64,000 nt of DNA from Novilysobacter antarcticus (GTDB lineage Bacteria; Pseudomonadota; Gammaproteobacteria; Xanthomonadales; Xanthomonadaceae), in assembly GCF_019802285.1 (NCBI RefSeq), contig NZ_JAIEUJ010000002.1:434001-498000 (forward strand), written 5' to 3'. Numbering within the stretch: position 1 is the first letter of the stretch; every line of letters starts with the position of its first letter. The notes below the pieces were generated by a model. It did not search any database. It had not been told where the DNA came from and saw only the letters and a list, made by a program, of their open reading frames with translations. Shown here in pieces: positions 8,980 to 16,763 of this stretch. The translations under genes were made by a program, and so were the position numbers.

Positions 8980-9569
8980 TCACCGCTTCGGGCCCGAACC
9001 GTTCCCGCCGTCGTCCCGGCTTCCTGCAGGTGCTGGCGGCCGGACTGGCCTTCGCCAGCAGCGTCGTACTGGCTGCCGACGATTACGTGCAGGCGCCGGG
9101 ATCGACGCTGACCTTTGCCTCCAGCTTTGAAGGCGAAGTTTTCACCGGCTATTTCGCCAGCTTCACCACCACCATGCGCTTCGACCCGCAGCAGCTGGAG
9201 CAGGCGCGGTTGGAGGTGACCATCCCTTTGGCCAGCGCGACCACGGCCAATCCCGAGCGCGACGAGACCCTGCAGGGCAGTGATTTCTTCAGCAGCAAGC
9301 TGTTCCCGCAGGCGCGCTTTGTCGCCACCCGGTTCCGCCACCTCGGCGAGGACCGCTACGCCGCCGACGGCGCGCTGAGCCTGCGGGACGCCAGTCATCC
9401 GGTGACCCTGACGTTCACCTGGAAGGACGGCGCGGCGCCGGTGCTCACCGGGCGCGCAAGCGTGGATCGACTGGCATTCGGCGTCGGCGGCGGTGACTGG
9501 GCCGACCCGGGCATGATTCCGGCAAAAGTTGCGGTCAGCACGCGGGTCAACCTGATGCCCGCCCCCTGA
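8976..9569 (+). CDS. second YceI family periplasmic protein
   Basis: A 197-residue YceI-type protein with a signal peptide (QVLAAGLAFASSVVLAADD). The family pattern appears as SSFEGEVFTGYFASFTTTMRFDP, RLEVTIPLASATTANPERDE, FPQARFVATRFRHLG and LTGRASVDRLAFGVG. It differs clearly from the first YceI of this operon and begins with GSTLTFASSFEGE rather than the usual D-x-x-H-x-x-x-F opening, so it belongs to another subgroup. It overlaps the cytochrome b561 stop by ATGA at 8976. Function is inferred only as lipid or quinone binding linked to the cytochrome. Confidence 0.88.
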   Translation: MITASGPNRSRRRPGFLQVLAAGLAFASSVVLAADDYVQAPGSTLTFASSFEGEVFTGYFASFTTTMRFDPQQLEQARLEVTIPLASATTANPERDETLQGSDFFSSKLFPQARFVATRFRHLGEDRYAADGALSLRDASHPVTLTFTWKDGAAPVLTGRASVDRLAFGVGGGDWADPGMIPAKVAVSTRVNLMPAP

Positions 9570-9694
9570 CATCCCTCGACCTCGGGTAAACCCCAGCTGG
9601 GGGACGCCCCGAGTGACCGCGACCGGGCGCAGTGTTGGAATGCGCCCATGACCCGCGGTTCGTGGGTTACTGCCCAACTTGCGAGGATCAGGGA

Positions 9695-11284
9695 ATGACT
9701 GTTCTCAGTGCAATCTCAGCGGCGCAGCTGCAACGCATCGACGCCGGCCACGGCCGCCAGCACACCGTCCAGCATGGCGACACGCTGTCGGGGATCGCGA
9801 AGCAATACGGCGTCAGCCTCTCCGCGTTGCGTTCGGCCAATCCGCAGGTCCTGAATCCCAACGTCATCTATCCCGGCGACCGCATCACGGTGCCTGGCGG
9901 CCAGACGCAAGCCGGTTCCGGCCCCGCGCCCGTGCCGGCTGACACCTCCGCGGGAGGCAGTACCGGCGCCAAGGCCGGCTCCACCCAGCTGACGATGGCC
10001 GACTATCAGCGCGCGGCCAACGCCCTCGGCGTCGATGTCGCCACCGTGCGCGCCGTGGCCGAAGTCGAGTCCTCCGGCGGTGGCTTCCTCGCCGACGGTC
10101 GCCCCAAGATCCTGTTCGAGCGGCACATCTTTGCCCGCGAAACCGGCGGCCGCTTCAACGGTTCCCATCCGGGAATCAGCGGCCCGGCAGGTGGTTACGG
10201 CGCCGGCGGTGCACACCAGTACACACGCTTCGAACAGGCATTCGCTCTGGATCCGGTCGCGGCAATGAAGTCGGCCTCCTGGGGCGAGTTCCAGATCATG
10301 GGCTTCAACCACAAGATGGTTGGCTACGACAGCGTGGGCAAGTTCGTCGACGCCATGCGCAGTTCGGCCGGCAGCCAGCTGGACGCGTTTGTCAGCTTCA
10401 TCGAGTCGGCCGGGCTGAAGGGCAAGCTGCAGAACAAGGACTGGGCCGGCTTTGCGCGCGGCTACAACGGTCCGGGCTACGCGAAGAACAATTACGACGG
10501 CAAGATGGCGGCCGCCTATGCCAAGTACGCCGGCAGCAATCCGCCGCCGGTGGCCAGCGGCGGAACCAAGCCAGCCACTGCTCCCGCACCGACGGCGCCT
10601 GCACCGACCGCGCCGGAGTCCGGCACCGGCACCTATTCGGTGCGCTCGGGCGATACGCTCAGCGGCATCGCGCAGAAGCACGGCGTCTCGCTGTCGGCGC
10701 TGGCCGCGGCCAATCCACAGATCCGCAACATCGACCTGATCTTCCCGAACCAGGTGGTCAAGATTCCCGGCGGCGGCAGCACCGGCAATGCGCCCAGGGT
10801 CGGCGGCGACAGCAGGATCGACGCCCCGGCTCCCGTGGGCGGCAGCAGCTCCGATGCCGCGAAGATCGCCGAGAAGTACCTTGGCTGGTGGGCCGGCGAC
10901 CTGAAGGTCAGCGGCCACCTGCCGATGGACCCCAGCGTCCCCAACACGGTCAACTGCGCGAACTTTGTGTCCGCCGTGCTGCAGAAGGCCGGCTTGATCA
11001 ACTTCCACACCAACCTGGTCACCGGCTCCAACAGCGGCAATCCCCAGGCGCTGGGCACGATGCTGAAGGCCGCAGGCTGGACCGTGGTTCCCGCGTCCCA
11101 GGCACGGCCGGGCGACGTAGCGATCGTCAACAACGGCGGTCACGTCGAGTTGGTACACAGCAACAACAACGGCAAGATCACCCTGATCGGTTCCAACAAC
11201 ACCGGTGGCGGATCAGGTCCGCAGAAGGTCAGCTACGGCAACCCGTTCGGCAACGCCTGGTACCTGACCCCGCCACGCAAGTGA
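9695..11284 (+). CDS. LysM / N-acetylmuramidase / LysM / NlpC-CHAP-like peptidoglycan hydrolase
   Basis: A 529-residue multidomain cell-wall hydrolase. A first LysM lies near residues 23-69 (HTVQHGDTLSGIAKQYGVS). A central N-acetylmuramidase (DUF3380-type) domain follows, with AEVESSGGGFL, FERHIFARETGG, SWGEFQIMGFNH and a C-terminal YNGPGYAKNNYDGKMA. A Pro/Ala linker leads to a second LysM (YSVRSGDTLSGIAQKHGVS). The last 160 residues resemble a NlpC/P60 or CHAP-type amidase with Cys in NCANFVSAVL and His in NGGHVELVH. No signal peptide is visible, so export would need a dedicated system, lysis or another start. The frame is open from 9632; ATG 9695 has GAGG about 8 nt before it. A secreted protein gene follows 34 nt later. 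Confidence 0.85.
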   Translation: MTVLSAISAAQLQRIDAGHGRQHTVQHGDTLSGIAKQYGVSLSALRSANPQVLNPNVIYPGDRITVPGGQTQAGSGPAPVPADTSAGGSTGAKAGSTQLTMADYQRAANALGVDVATVRAVAEVESSGGGFLADGRPKILFERHIFARETGGRFNGSHPGISGPAGGYGAGGAHQYTRFEQAFALDPVAAMKSASWGEFQIMGFNHKMVGYDSVGKFVDAMRSSAGSQLDAFVSFIESAGLKGKLQNKDWAGFARGYNGPGYAKNNYDGKMAAAYAKYAGSNPPPVASGGTKPATAPAPTAPAPTAPESGTGTYSVRSGDTLSGIAQKHGVSLSALAAANPQIRNIDLIFPNQVVKIPGGGSTGNAPRVGGDSRIDAPAPVGGSSSDAAKIAEKYLGWWAGDLKVSGHLPMDPSVPNTVNCANFVSAVLQKAGLINFHTNLVTGSNSGNPQALGTMLKAAGWTVVPASQARPGDVAIVNNGGHVELVHSNNNGKITLIGSNNTGGGSGPQKVSYGNPFGNAWYLTPPRK

Positions 11285-11318
11285 TAGACCGGTCGCACCG
11301 GTCCGTCAGGAGACGCGC

Positions 11319-11759
11319 ATGCGAACCCTGTCATTCTTGATGCTCCTACTGATGGGTTTTGCCTGCATGCCAACCAACCACGCCCAGACACCCGCGTTGC
11401 ATATTCCCAATCCCGGTTCCCCCGAGCGCGCTGCGATTCTCGACAGCGCGCGGGCGTCCATCGACGGTGAGATCGGCCGCACCGTGCAGTTTGTGGTCGA
11501 GCGCCTGGCGATCCAGGGCGAGTGGGCATTCCTGTACGCCCACATGCAGGCCAGCGACGGCGGGCCGGTAGACTACGCGCGCACCCCAATGGCGGAGGCG
11601 GCCGAGGCCGGTTTCGTCTCCCAGGTCTATGCCGGCCTGCTGGAGAAGGAAAAAGACCAATGGGTGGTTCGCGCCCAGGCCATCGGTCCGACCGACATGG
11701 CGTGGCAGCCGTGGGCCGCGGACTATGGCGCGCCGGAGGCGCTGTTCAAGCTGGATTGA
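11319..11759 (+). CDS. small secreted protein of unknown function
   Basis: A 146-residue protein with an N-terminal signal peptide (LSFLMLLLMGFACMPTNHAQT). The cysteine lacks a good lipobox, so cleavage by signal peptidase I after NHA is as likely as lipidation. The mature part begins SPERAAILDSARASID and contains VQFVVERLAIQGEWAFLYAHM; I recognise this only as a recurring pattern in uncharacterised secreted proteins. AGGAG lies about 8 nt before the ATG. It starts 34 nt after the muramidase-amidase gene on the same strand, so it may be co-expressed and could act on, or protect against, that enzyme. That role is inference. Confidence 0.7.
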   Translation: MRTLSFLMLLLMGFACMPTNHAQTPALHIPNPGSPERAAILDSARASIDGEIGRTVQFVVERLAIQGEWAFLYAHMQASDGGPVDYARTPMAEAAEAGFVSQVYAGLLEKEKDQWVVRAQAIGPTDMAWQPWAADYGAPEALFKLD

Positions 11760-11816
11760 ACGGGCGGTTTGGCCGGGCTCGCGCAGCGCCCCGGCCAGGT
11801 CCGGCCGGAACGCGCA

Positions 11817-12050
11817 TCACCCGCCTGTGGCCAGCCAGCGCCGGGCGGCGTCCGCGTCGAACGGCCACGCCAGTTCGCGCATCGTGGCCAGGTCGAGCAG
11901 CACCGGGACCCGCGCGCCGTAGCACTTCTCCAGATCCGCATCGTCGTCGATGAACACGCTTTCAAAGTCCGGCACCGCGGCCTGTGCCAGCTCCAGCAGT
12001 GCGAGGTCGCACAGGTGGCAATCATCACGCTGGTAAAGGATCAGCTGCAT
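11817..12050 (-). CDS. glutaredoxin-like (DUF836/thioredoxin-fold) protein
   Basis: A 77-residue protein beginning MQLILYQRDDCHLCDLALLEL, with a CxxC redox pair (C-H-L-C) after the first strand, then VFIDDDADLEKCYGARVPVLL, where the cis-proline follows the RV. This is the minimal thioredoxin fold of the glutaredoxin-related DUF836 family, presumed to reduce disulfides or glutathione mixed disulfides in the cytoplasm. The frame extends upstream to 12095, but the ATG at 12050 begins exactly at the first strand. It converges on the secreted-protein gene to the left and is divergent from the lipoprotein gene to the right. Confidence 0.8.
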   Translation of the reverse strand: MQLILYQRDDCHLCDLALLELAQAAVPDFESVFIDDDADLEKCYGARVPVLLDLATMRELAWPFDADAARRWLATGG

Positions 12051-12124
12051 CTTCTCGGAGCGCCTCTGCAATGGCCCGGGGGCGGCGGCTATCATAGGCG
12101 TTCACTCCGGAGGGCTCCGCAGCC

Positions 12125-12532
12125 GTGACCAGGTTTCTTCTTTCCGCCGCGCTGATGTTGTCACTGGCTGCCTGCAGTCCCGAGCAAGCAGCCGCCACGG
12201 GCGCGCAGGTGGCTGCCTGTGAGGTTGCCGAAACCACCCTGGCCGGCGACTGGCAGCGCACCGGCGAGGCCGGGACCTTCGAGCAGTTTTCACTAGCCAT
12301 GGAAAACGGCGAACGCCGCTTCGACTCGTGGCTGCACGAACGACCGGAAGTCAGCGGGGGTTCGTGGACCTACCAGCCCGACGACTGCCGTCTCGCCCTC
12401 AACGGCGCGGACAGCAACCTGCAGTGGCACTTCAAGGTGTCCGCCGACGAGGCCGGCAACCGGCTCACGCTGAGTCCGCTGGATGCCGGCAGCGGCACGG
12501 TTGACGGAACCTACCAGCGCCTCGCCGACTGA
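12125..12532 (+). CDS. small lipoprotein of unknown function (GTG start)
   Basis: A 135-residue protein starting at GTG 12125, chosen because GGAGGG lies about 10 nt upstream. The N-terminus is a lipoprotein signal with lipobox LAAC at residues 14-17. The mature part contains LAGDWQRTGEAGTFEQF, SGGSWTYQPDDCRLALNG and a C-terminal GTVDGTYQRLAD. This resembles a small lipocalin-like beta fold (G-x-W near the start, paired cysteines), but no family is recognised. No partner is evident from the neighbouring genes. Confidence 0.7.
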   Translation: MTRFLLSAALMLSLAACSPEQAAATGAQVAACEVAETTLAGDWQRTGEAGTFEQFSLAMENGERRFDSWLHERPEVSGGSWTYQPDDCRLALNGADSNLQWHFKVSADEAGNRLTLSPLDAGSGTVDGTYQRLAD

Positions 12533-12635
12533 CCGGCGCACTCGCCGCTGAGCGATCACCCTTGCGCGCCCGATCAACGATCGCCGCAGCTCGAAGCACA
12601 CCTCCACCCACCGCCGTTTCCAGTACTGGATCTCC

Positions 12636-14018
12636 ATGTCCGTCAGCTGTTTCGACCTGTTCAAGATCGGCATCGGGCCGAGTTCCTCGCACACCGTGGG
12701 ACCGATGCGTGCCGCCGCACGATTCATCGAGCGCTGGATCGTCGACAACGGCGACCTTGAGCGCACCGCGCGCGTGCGCGCCGAAGTGTTCGGCTCGCTG
12801 GCGATGACCGGCCGTGGCCACGGTACCGACAAGGCGCTGATGATGGGGCTGGAAGGCCACTGGCCCGACAAAATCGACCCGGACATCATCCCGGCGACGC
12901 TGGAGCGCATCCGCGGCGAGAAACGCATCCGTTTGCAGGGTCGCCATGAGATCGGCTTCGACGAGAAGCACGATCTGATCATGAACAAGCGCCAGAAGCT
13001 GCCGTTCCACACCAATGGCATGCGCTTCACCGCCTACGACGCGGCCGGCGACGTGATCGCCACGCGCGACTACTACTCCGTCGGTGGCGGCTTCGTGGTA
13101 AACGAGGACGAGGCGGCGGAGGACAGGATCGTCGCCGACACCAGCGTCGTGCCGTACCCGTTCGCCTCCGGCGACGAGCTGCTGCTGCGCGCGCGCGACA
13201 GCGGCCTGTCCATCGCCCAGATGATCTACGCCAACGAGCAGGTCTGGCGCAGCACCGACGAGATCGACGCCGGCCTGGACCAGCTCTGGGAGGCGATGAA
13301 GTCCTGCGTGGAACGCGGCATCCGCTCTTCGGGCACATTGCCCGGCGGCCTGCGGGTCACCCGCCGCGCACCCGCGCTGCATGCCGACCTGCAATCACGG
13401 CCCGATGCCGGCCTGGACGATCCGCTGACGATGCTCGACTGGGTCAATCTGTTCGCACTGGCGGTGAATGAGGAAAATGCCGCCGGCGGTCGCGTGGTCA
13501 CCGCGCCGACCAATGGCGCCGCCGGGATCATCCCGGCAGTGCTGCACTACTACGATCGCTTCATTCCCGGCGCCAACATCGAGGGCGTGCGGACCTTCCT
13601 GTTGACCGCCGCGGCGGTGGGCATCCTCTACAAGGAGAACGCCAGCATCTCCGGCGCGGAAGTCGGCTGCCAGGGCGAGGTTGGCGTGGCCTGTTCGATG
13701 GCCGCCGCCGGCCTGACCGCAGCGCTGGGCGGCAGTCCGGAAAAGGTCGAGAACGCCGCCGAGATCGGCATGGAGCACAACCTGGGCCTGACCTGCGACC
13801 CGATCGGCGGTCTGGTCCAGATCCCCTGCATCGAGCGCAACGCCATGGGTTCGGTGAAGGCGATCAACGCCTCCCGCCTGGCCATGCGCGGCGACGGCTC
13901 GCAGAAAGTCAGCCTGGACAAGGTCATCAAGACGATGCGCGACACCGGCCGCGACATGCAGGACAAGTACAAGGAAACCAGCCGGGGCGGGCTGGCGGTG
14001 AACGTCATCGAGTGCTGA
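12636..14018 (+). CDS. sdaA: L-serine ammonia-lyase (L-serine dehydratase)
   Basis: Deaminates L-serine to pyruvate and ammonia using an oxygen-sensitive 4Fe-4S cluster. The 460-residue single-chain enzyme has both halves: the beta domain opening with [24 protein letters not shown] and an alpha domain with [41 protein letters not shown] and [22 protein letters not shown]. The cluster cysteines in EVGCQG, LTCDP and IPCIE are present. The ATG at 12636 starts right at the family N-terminus; the ribosome site is weak. Two palindromic elements lie between its 3' end and the converging hom gene. Confidence 0.95.
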   Translation: MSVSCFDLFKIGIGPSSSHTVGPMRAAARFIERWIVDNGDLERTARVRAEVFGSLAMTGRGHGTDKALMMGLEGHWPDKIDPDIIPATLERIRGEKRIRLQGRHEIGFDEKHDLIMNKRQKLPFHTNGMRFTAYDAAGDVIATRDYYSVGGGFVVNEDEAAEDRIVADTSVVPYPFASGDELLLRARDSGLSIAQMIYANEQVWRSTDEIDAGLDQLWEAMKSCVERGIRSSGTLPGGLRVTRRAPALHADLQSRPDAGLDDPLTMLDWVNLFALAVNEENAAGGRVVTAPTNGAAGIIPAVLHYYDRFIPGANIEGVRTFLLTAAAVGILYKENASISGAEVGCQGEVGVACSMAAAGLTAALGGSPEKVENAAEIGMEHNLGLTCDPIGGLVQIPCIERNAMGSVKAINASRLAMRGDGSQKVSLDKVIKTMRDTGRDMQDKYKETSRGGLAVNVIEC

Positions 14019-14064
14019 CGGGTTAGAAGGGTCGCGGCTGCGCAGTCTGCGCGGTCTTGGAGCA

Positions 14065-14156
14065 CGGGAGCGGGTGCCCTTGGGTGCGAATGTCCCCCGG
14101 CACCGGTGAAGCCGGTGCCTCCTCCTGTACTTCGCTCCCAACGGCACCCACTCCCG
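14065..14156 (+). repeat. palindromic 3'-UTR element, copy 2 (after sdaA)
   Basis: A 92-bp near-palindrome. Arms 14065-14090 and 14131-14156 pair at 23 of 26 positions. The 40-nt core 14091-14130 starts TGTCCCCCGG and ends CCTCCTCCTGTAC, with an inner CACCGG/CCGGTG stem. It starts 46 nt after the sdaA stop, in the same direction as sdaA. The outer stem is longer than that of copy 1 but shares its inner part. Confidence 0.85.
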
Positions 14157-14228
14157 TCGGTGGGGCATCGCGGTGTTCGATAAAGCACAAAGCCGGCCGC
14201 CCCGCACACGGCGGGAATAGGCTGACAG

Positions 14229-14324
14229 ACGTGATCTGCAGGGCTTCCGGGCGAAATAAAGGAGGAGGCCTGCGCCGCAGGCGTGGGCCGGGGGACATTC
14301 GCCGGGAAGCCCTGCAGGTCGCGT
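14229..14324 (-). repeat. palindromic 3'-UTR element, copy 3 (after hom, inverted)
   Basis: A 96-bp near-palindrome read on the minus strand. Arms 14229-14255 and 14298-14324 pair at 24 of 27 positions. The 42-nt core, read on the minus strand, starts TGTCCCCCGG and ends CCTCCTCCTTTAT as in copies 1 and 2. Its inner stem (GCCTGC/GCAGGC) and outer stem are unrelated in sequence to those copies. It begins 37 nt after the hom stop and is oriented with hom. Confidence 0.82.
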
Positions 14325-14361
14325 CCTACTCCCCAGACATCGGCGAAGGGCCGGCTTTTCT

Positions 14362-15546
14362 TCAGTCAGGGGTTGAGCGTGCGATCCGCAGCGCGTCGTC
14401 GAGCAAGCCGGCTGCGGTGACTTCCGCGCCCGCGCCCGGCCCCTGGATCACCAGCGGCTGGTCGCAGTAACGGTCCGACCAGATCGCAACCCGATTGTCG
14501 GTCCCGGCGCCGCCGGCCAACGGATGCCCGCTCGCCAGACTCTCCAACCCGACACTGGCGCGCCCGTCCTGCAGGCGGGCGATGAATCCCAGTCGGGCGC
14601 CGGCGGCCGAGGCGGCCTCGAAGCGCTCGGCCATCGGCGCGTCCAGGCCTTCCAGATCCCCATCAGCTGACGCGCCATCCGCAGCCAGCTCAAGCAGCGA
14701 CTCGACCTCCACCTCGTCACTGGCCAACGGCACGCCGGCAGCGCGGGCGAGGATCAGGATCTTGCGACGCACATCATCGCCGGACAGGTCCTCGCGCGGG
14801 TCCGGCTCGGTATAGCCGGCGTCCTTGGCCTGCAGCACCAGTTTCGAGAAGGGCTGCTGGCCGTCGTAGTGGTTGAACAGCCACGCGAGCGAACCCGACA
14901 GCACCCCCGCAATCGAATGGATGGTGTCGCCGCCGGCCTGCAGGTCGCGGATGTTGCGCAGCAGGGGCAGCCCGGCGCCGACGGTCGCGCTGTCGCCGTA
15001 GCGCGCACTGCCGCGTGCTACGGCGTCGTTGATCGCCTGCCAGCGCTCCAGCGTCGTTCCCAATCCCAGCTTGCACGCGGTCACCACATGGATGCCCTGC
15101 TCCAGCCAATGCGCGTGATGGTCGGCCACCTCGCCGCTGGCGGTCGCGTCGATGACGATGCGATGGCCCGGACCATGGCGGGAGAGCGCCTCCGCGACGC
15201 CGGACAGGCAGGCCAGCCCCGGATCGCCCTGCCATGGACTGCCATCCGACAGGTGGCGTTGGATCGCCGCGGGGCAAAGCCGCTCAGCCCGGAGCGCGCC
15301 ACGGGAATTGCCCGCATGCACCAGCACCAACGAGTCACCGCGCGGCGTTCCTGCCCAGGACGCCAGCCGGGACAACACCGCCGTGCCGACATTGCCGGTG
15401 CCCAGCAGGGCGACGCGGGCCGGAGAGGTCACGCGCATACCGCTCACGCGCGGACCGTCCTGCGATCCCGCCGAAGTGTCGGCATCACCGCCCGAGCGCA
15501 CGAATGCGTCGCGGGTGGACGCCAGAGCGGACACCTGCCCACTCAT
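14362..15546 (-). CDS. hom: homoserine dehydrogenase (monofunctional)
   Basis: Reduces aspartate semialdehyde to homoserine with NAD(P)H, feeding methionine and threonine synthesis. The 394-residue protein has a Rossmann start RVALLGTGNVGTAVLSRL near residues 44-61 after a poorly conserved leader. It has the catalytic-domain landmarks VVTACKLGLG, YGDSATVGAGLPLL, IAGVLSGSLAWLF and AKDAGYTEPDPREDLSGDDV, plus the substrate-loop lysine in VLQAKDAG. It has neither the aspartokinase domain of E. coli ThrA/MetL nor a C-terminal ACT domain, so classic threonine feedback through ACT is unlikely. The ATG at 15546 overlaps the metB stop (ATGA), making it the last gene of the met operon. Confidence 0.9.
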   Translation of the reverse strand: MSGQVSALASTRDAFVRSGGDADTSAGSQDGPRVSGMRVTSPARVALLGTGNVGTAVLSRLASWAGTPRGDSLVLVHAGNSRGALRAERLCPAAIQRHLSDGSPWQGDPGLACLSGVAEALSRHGPGHRIVIDATASGEVADHHAHWLEQGIHVVTACKLGLGTTLERWQAINDAVARGSARYGDSATVGAGLPLLRNIRDLQAGGDTIHSIAGVLSGSLAWLFNHYDGQQPFSKLVLQAKDAGYTEPDPREDLSGDDVRRKILILARAAGVPLASDEVEVESLLELAADGASADGDLEGLDAPMAERFEAASAAGARLGFIARLQDGRASVGLESLASGHPLAGGAGTDNRVAIWSDRYCDQPLVIQGPGAGAEVTAAGLLDDALRIARSTPD

Positions 15547-16763
15547 TGCGCAGCACACGGCGCCAGCTGCGCACGCTTCACACGATCCAGCGCCGCACCA
15601 ATGTCGGCCAGCAGGTCTTCCACGTGCTCGATGCCAACGGACAGGCGCAGCAGTCCGTCGCCAATGCCGGCCTCCGCCCGCGCCTCGGGCGACATGGCCG
15701 AGTGGGTCATCGTCGCCGGATGCGCAATCAGGCTTTCCACCCCACCCAGCGACTCGGCCAGGGTGAAGTACTCCAGGCCGTCGAGGAATGCGCGCACTGC
15801 GGCCTCGCCGCCGGCGCCACTGTCCTCCAGCTCCAGCGAGACCATCGCGCCGAAGCCGTCCTGCTGGCGCGCGGCAACCGCGTGCCCGGGATGGCTTTCC
15901 AGCCCGGGGTAATGCACGGCGCGCACCGCCGGATGCCGGTCGAGAAGGTCCACCAGTGCCGCCGTATTGCGCTCGTGCACGCGCAGGCGCGCATCCAGCG
16001 TGCGCAGGCCGCGCAGGGTGAGGAAACTGTCGAATGGCGAGCCGGTGATGCCCAGACAATTGGCCCACCAGGCCAGGTTGTCGTGCTGGTCCTGCTCCCG
16101 CGCAATCACCGCGCCGCCGACCACGTCGCTGTGGCCGTTGATGTACTTGGTGGTGGAATGCACCACCACATCGGCACCGAACGCGATCGGCTGTTGCAGC
16201 GCCGGCGAGAGGAAGGTGTTGTCGACCACGACCAGCGCGCCGGCCGCGTGCGCGGCTTCGGTCACGAAACGCAGGTCGGTCACGCGCAGCAGCGGATTCG
16301 ATGGCGTCTCGATCCAGACCACTGCCGGCCCCAGTGCCAAGGCGTCGGCCAGCGCGCGGGGCGAGGTCAGGTCCACCGTGGTCAGTTCGAACGCGCCCTT
16401 CTCGGCCAGCGCGTTGAACAAGCGCCAGCTGCCGCCATACGCATCGTGCGGCACCACCAGCCGGTCACCGGGCTTGAGCAAGGCGTTCAGCACCAGCGCG
16501 ATCGCGGCCATGCCGGTCGCCGTGACCACCGCGCCGGCGCCACCTTCCAGCTCGGCCAGCGCCTCGGCCAGCAGGTCGCGGGTCGGATTGCCGCTGCGGG
16601 TGTAGTCGTAGGTGCGTTTGTCGTTGAAGCCGGCAAAGCTGAAGTTGGACGACAGCACCAGCGGCGGGGTCACCGCGCCGAAGGCCTCGTCGCGGTCGAT
16701 GCCCGCGCGCACAGCGGTGGTACAGCGACGGGCGGGGCGAGCCCCGGCGTGCTGCGCACTCAT
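15543..16763 (-). CDS. metB: cystathionine gamma-synthase / O-succinylhomoserine (thiol)-lyase
   Basis: PLP enzyme that condenses O-acylhomoserine with cysteine to give cystathionine, or with sulfide to give homocysteine. The 406-residue protein has the Cys/Met-metabolism family features: TPPLVLSSNF, YDYTRSGNPTR, the WIETPSNPLL loop, VVVDNTFLSP and the PLP-lysine motif HSTTKYINGHSDV near residue 206, plus TLRGLRTLDAR. The sequence alone does not decide between transsulfuration and direct sulfhydrylation. It overlaps metX upstream (16760-16763) and hom downstream. Confidence 0.93.
   Translation of the reverse strand: MSAQHAGARPARRCTTAVRAGIDRDEAFGAVTPPLVLSSNFSFAGFNDKRTYDYTRSGNPTRDLLAEALAELEGGAGAVVTATGMAAIALVLNALLKPGDRLVVPHDAYGGSWRLFNALAEKGAFELTTVDLTSPRALADALALGPAVVWIETPSNPLLRVTDLRFVTEAAHAAGALVVVDNTFLSPALQQPIAFGADVVVHSTTKYINGHSDVVGGAVIAREQDQHDNLAWWANCLGITGSPFDSFLTLRGLRTLDARLRVHERNTAALVDLLDRHPAVRAVHYPGLESHPGHAVAARQQDGFGAMVSLELEDSGAGGEAAVRAFLDGLEYFTLAESLGGVESLIAHPATMTHSAMSPEARAEAGIGDGLLRLSVGIEHVEDLLADIGAALDRVKRAQLAPCAAQ

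Noticed and set aside
12533-12635. A possible leader gene before sdaA
   Set aside because: About 100 bp with no ribosome-site-supported open frame and no recognisable RNA motif.
3773-14324. Palindromic elements as classical intrinsic terminators
   Set aside because: No T-run follows any copy in the direction of the upstream gene, and the stems are interrupted by a conserved unpaired loop.
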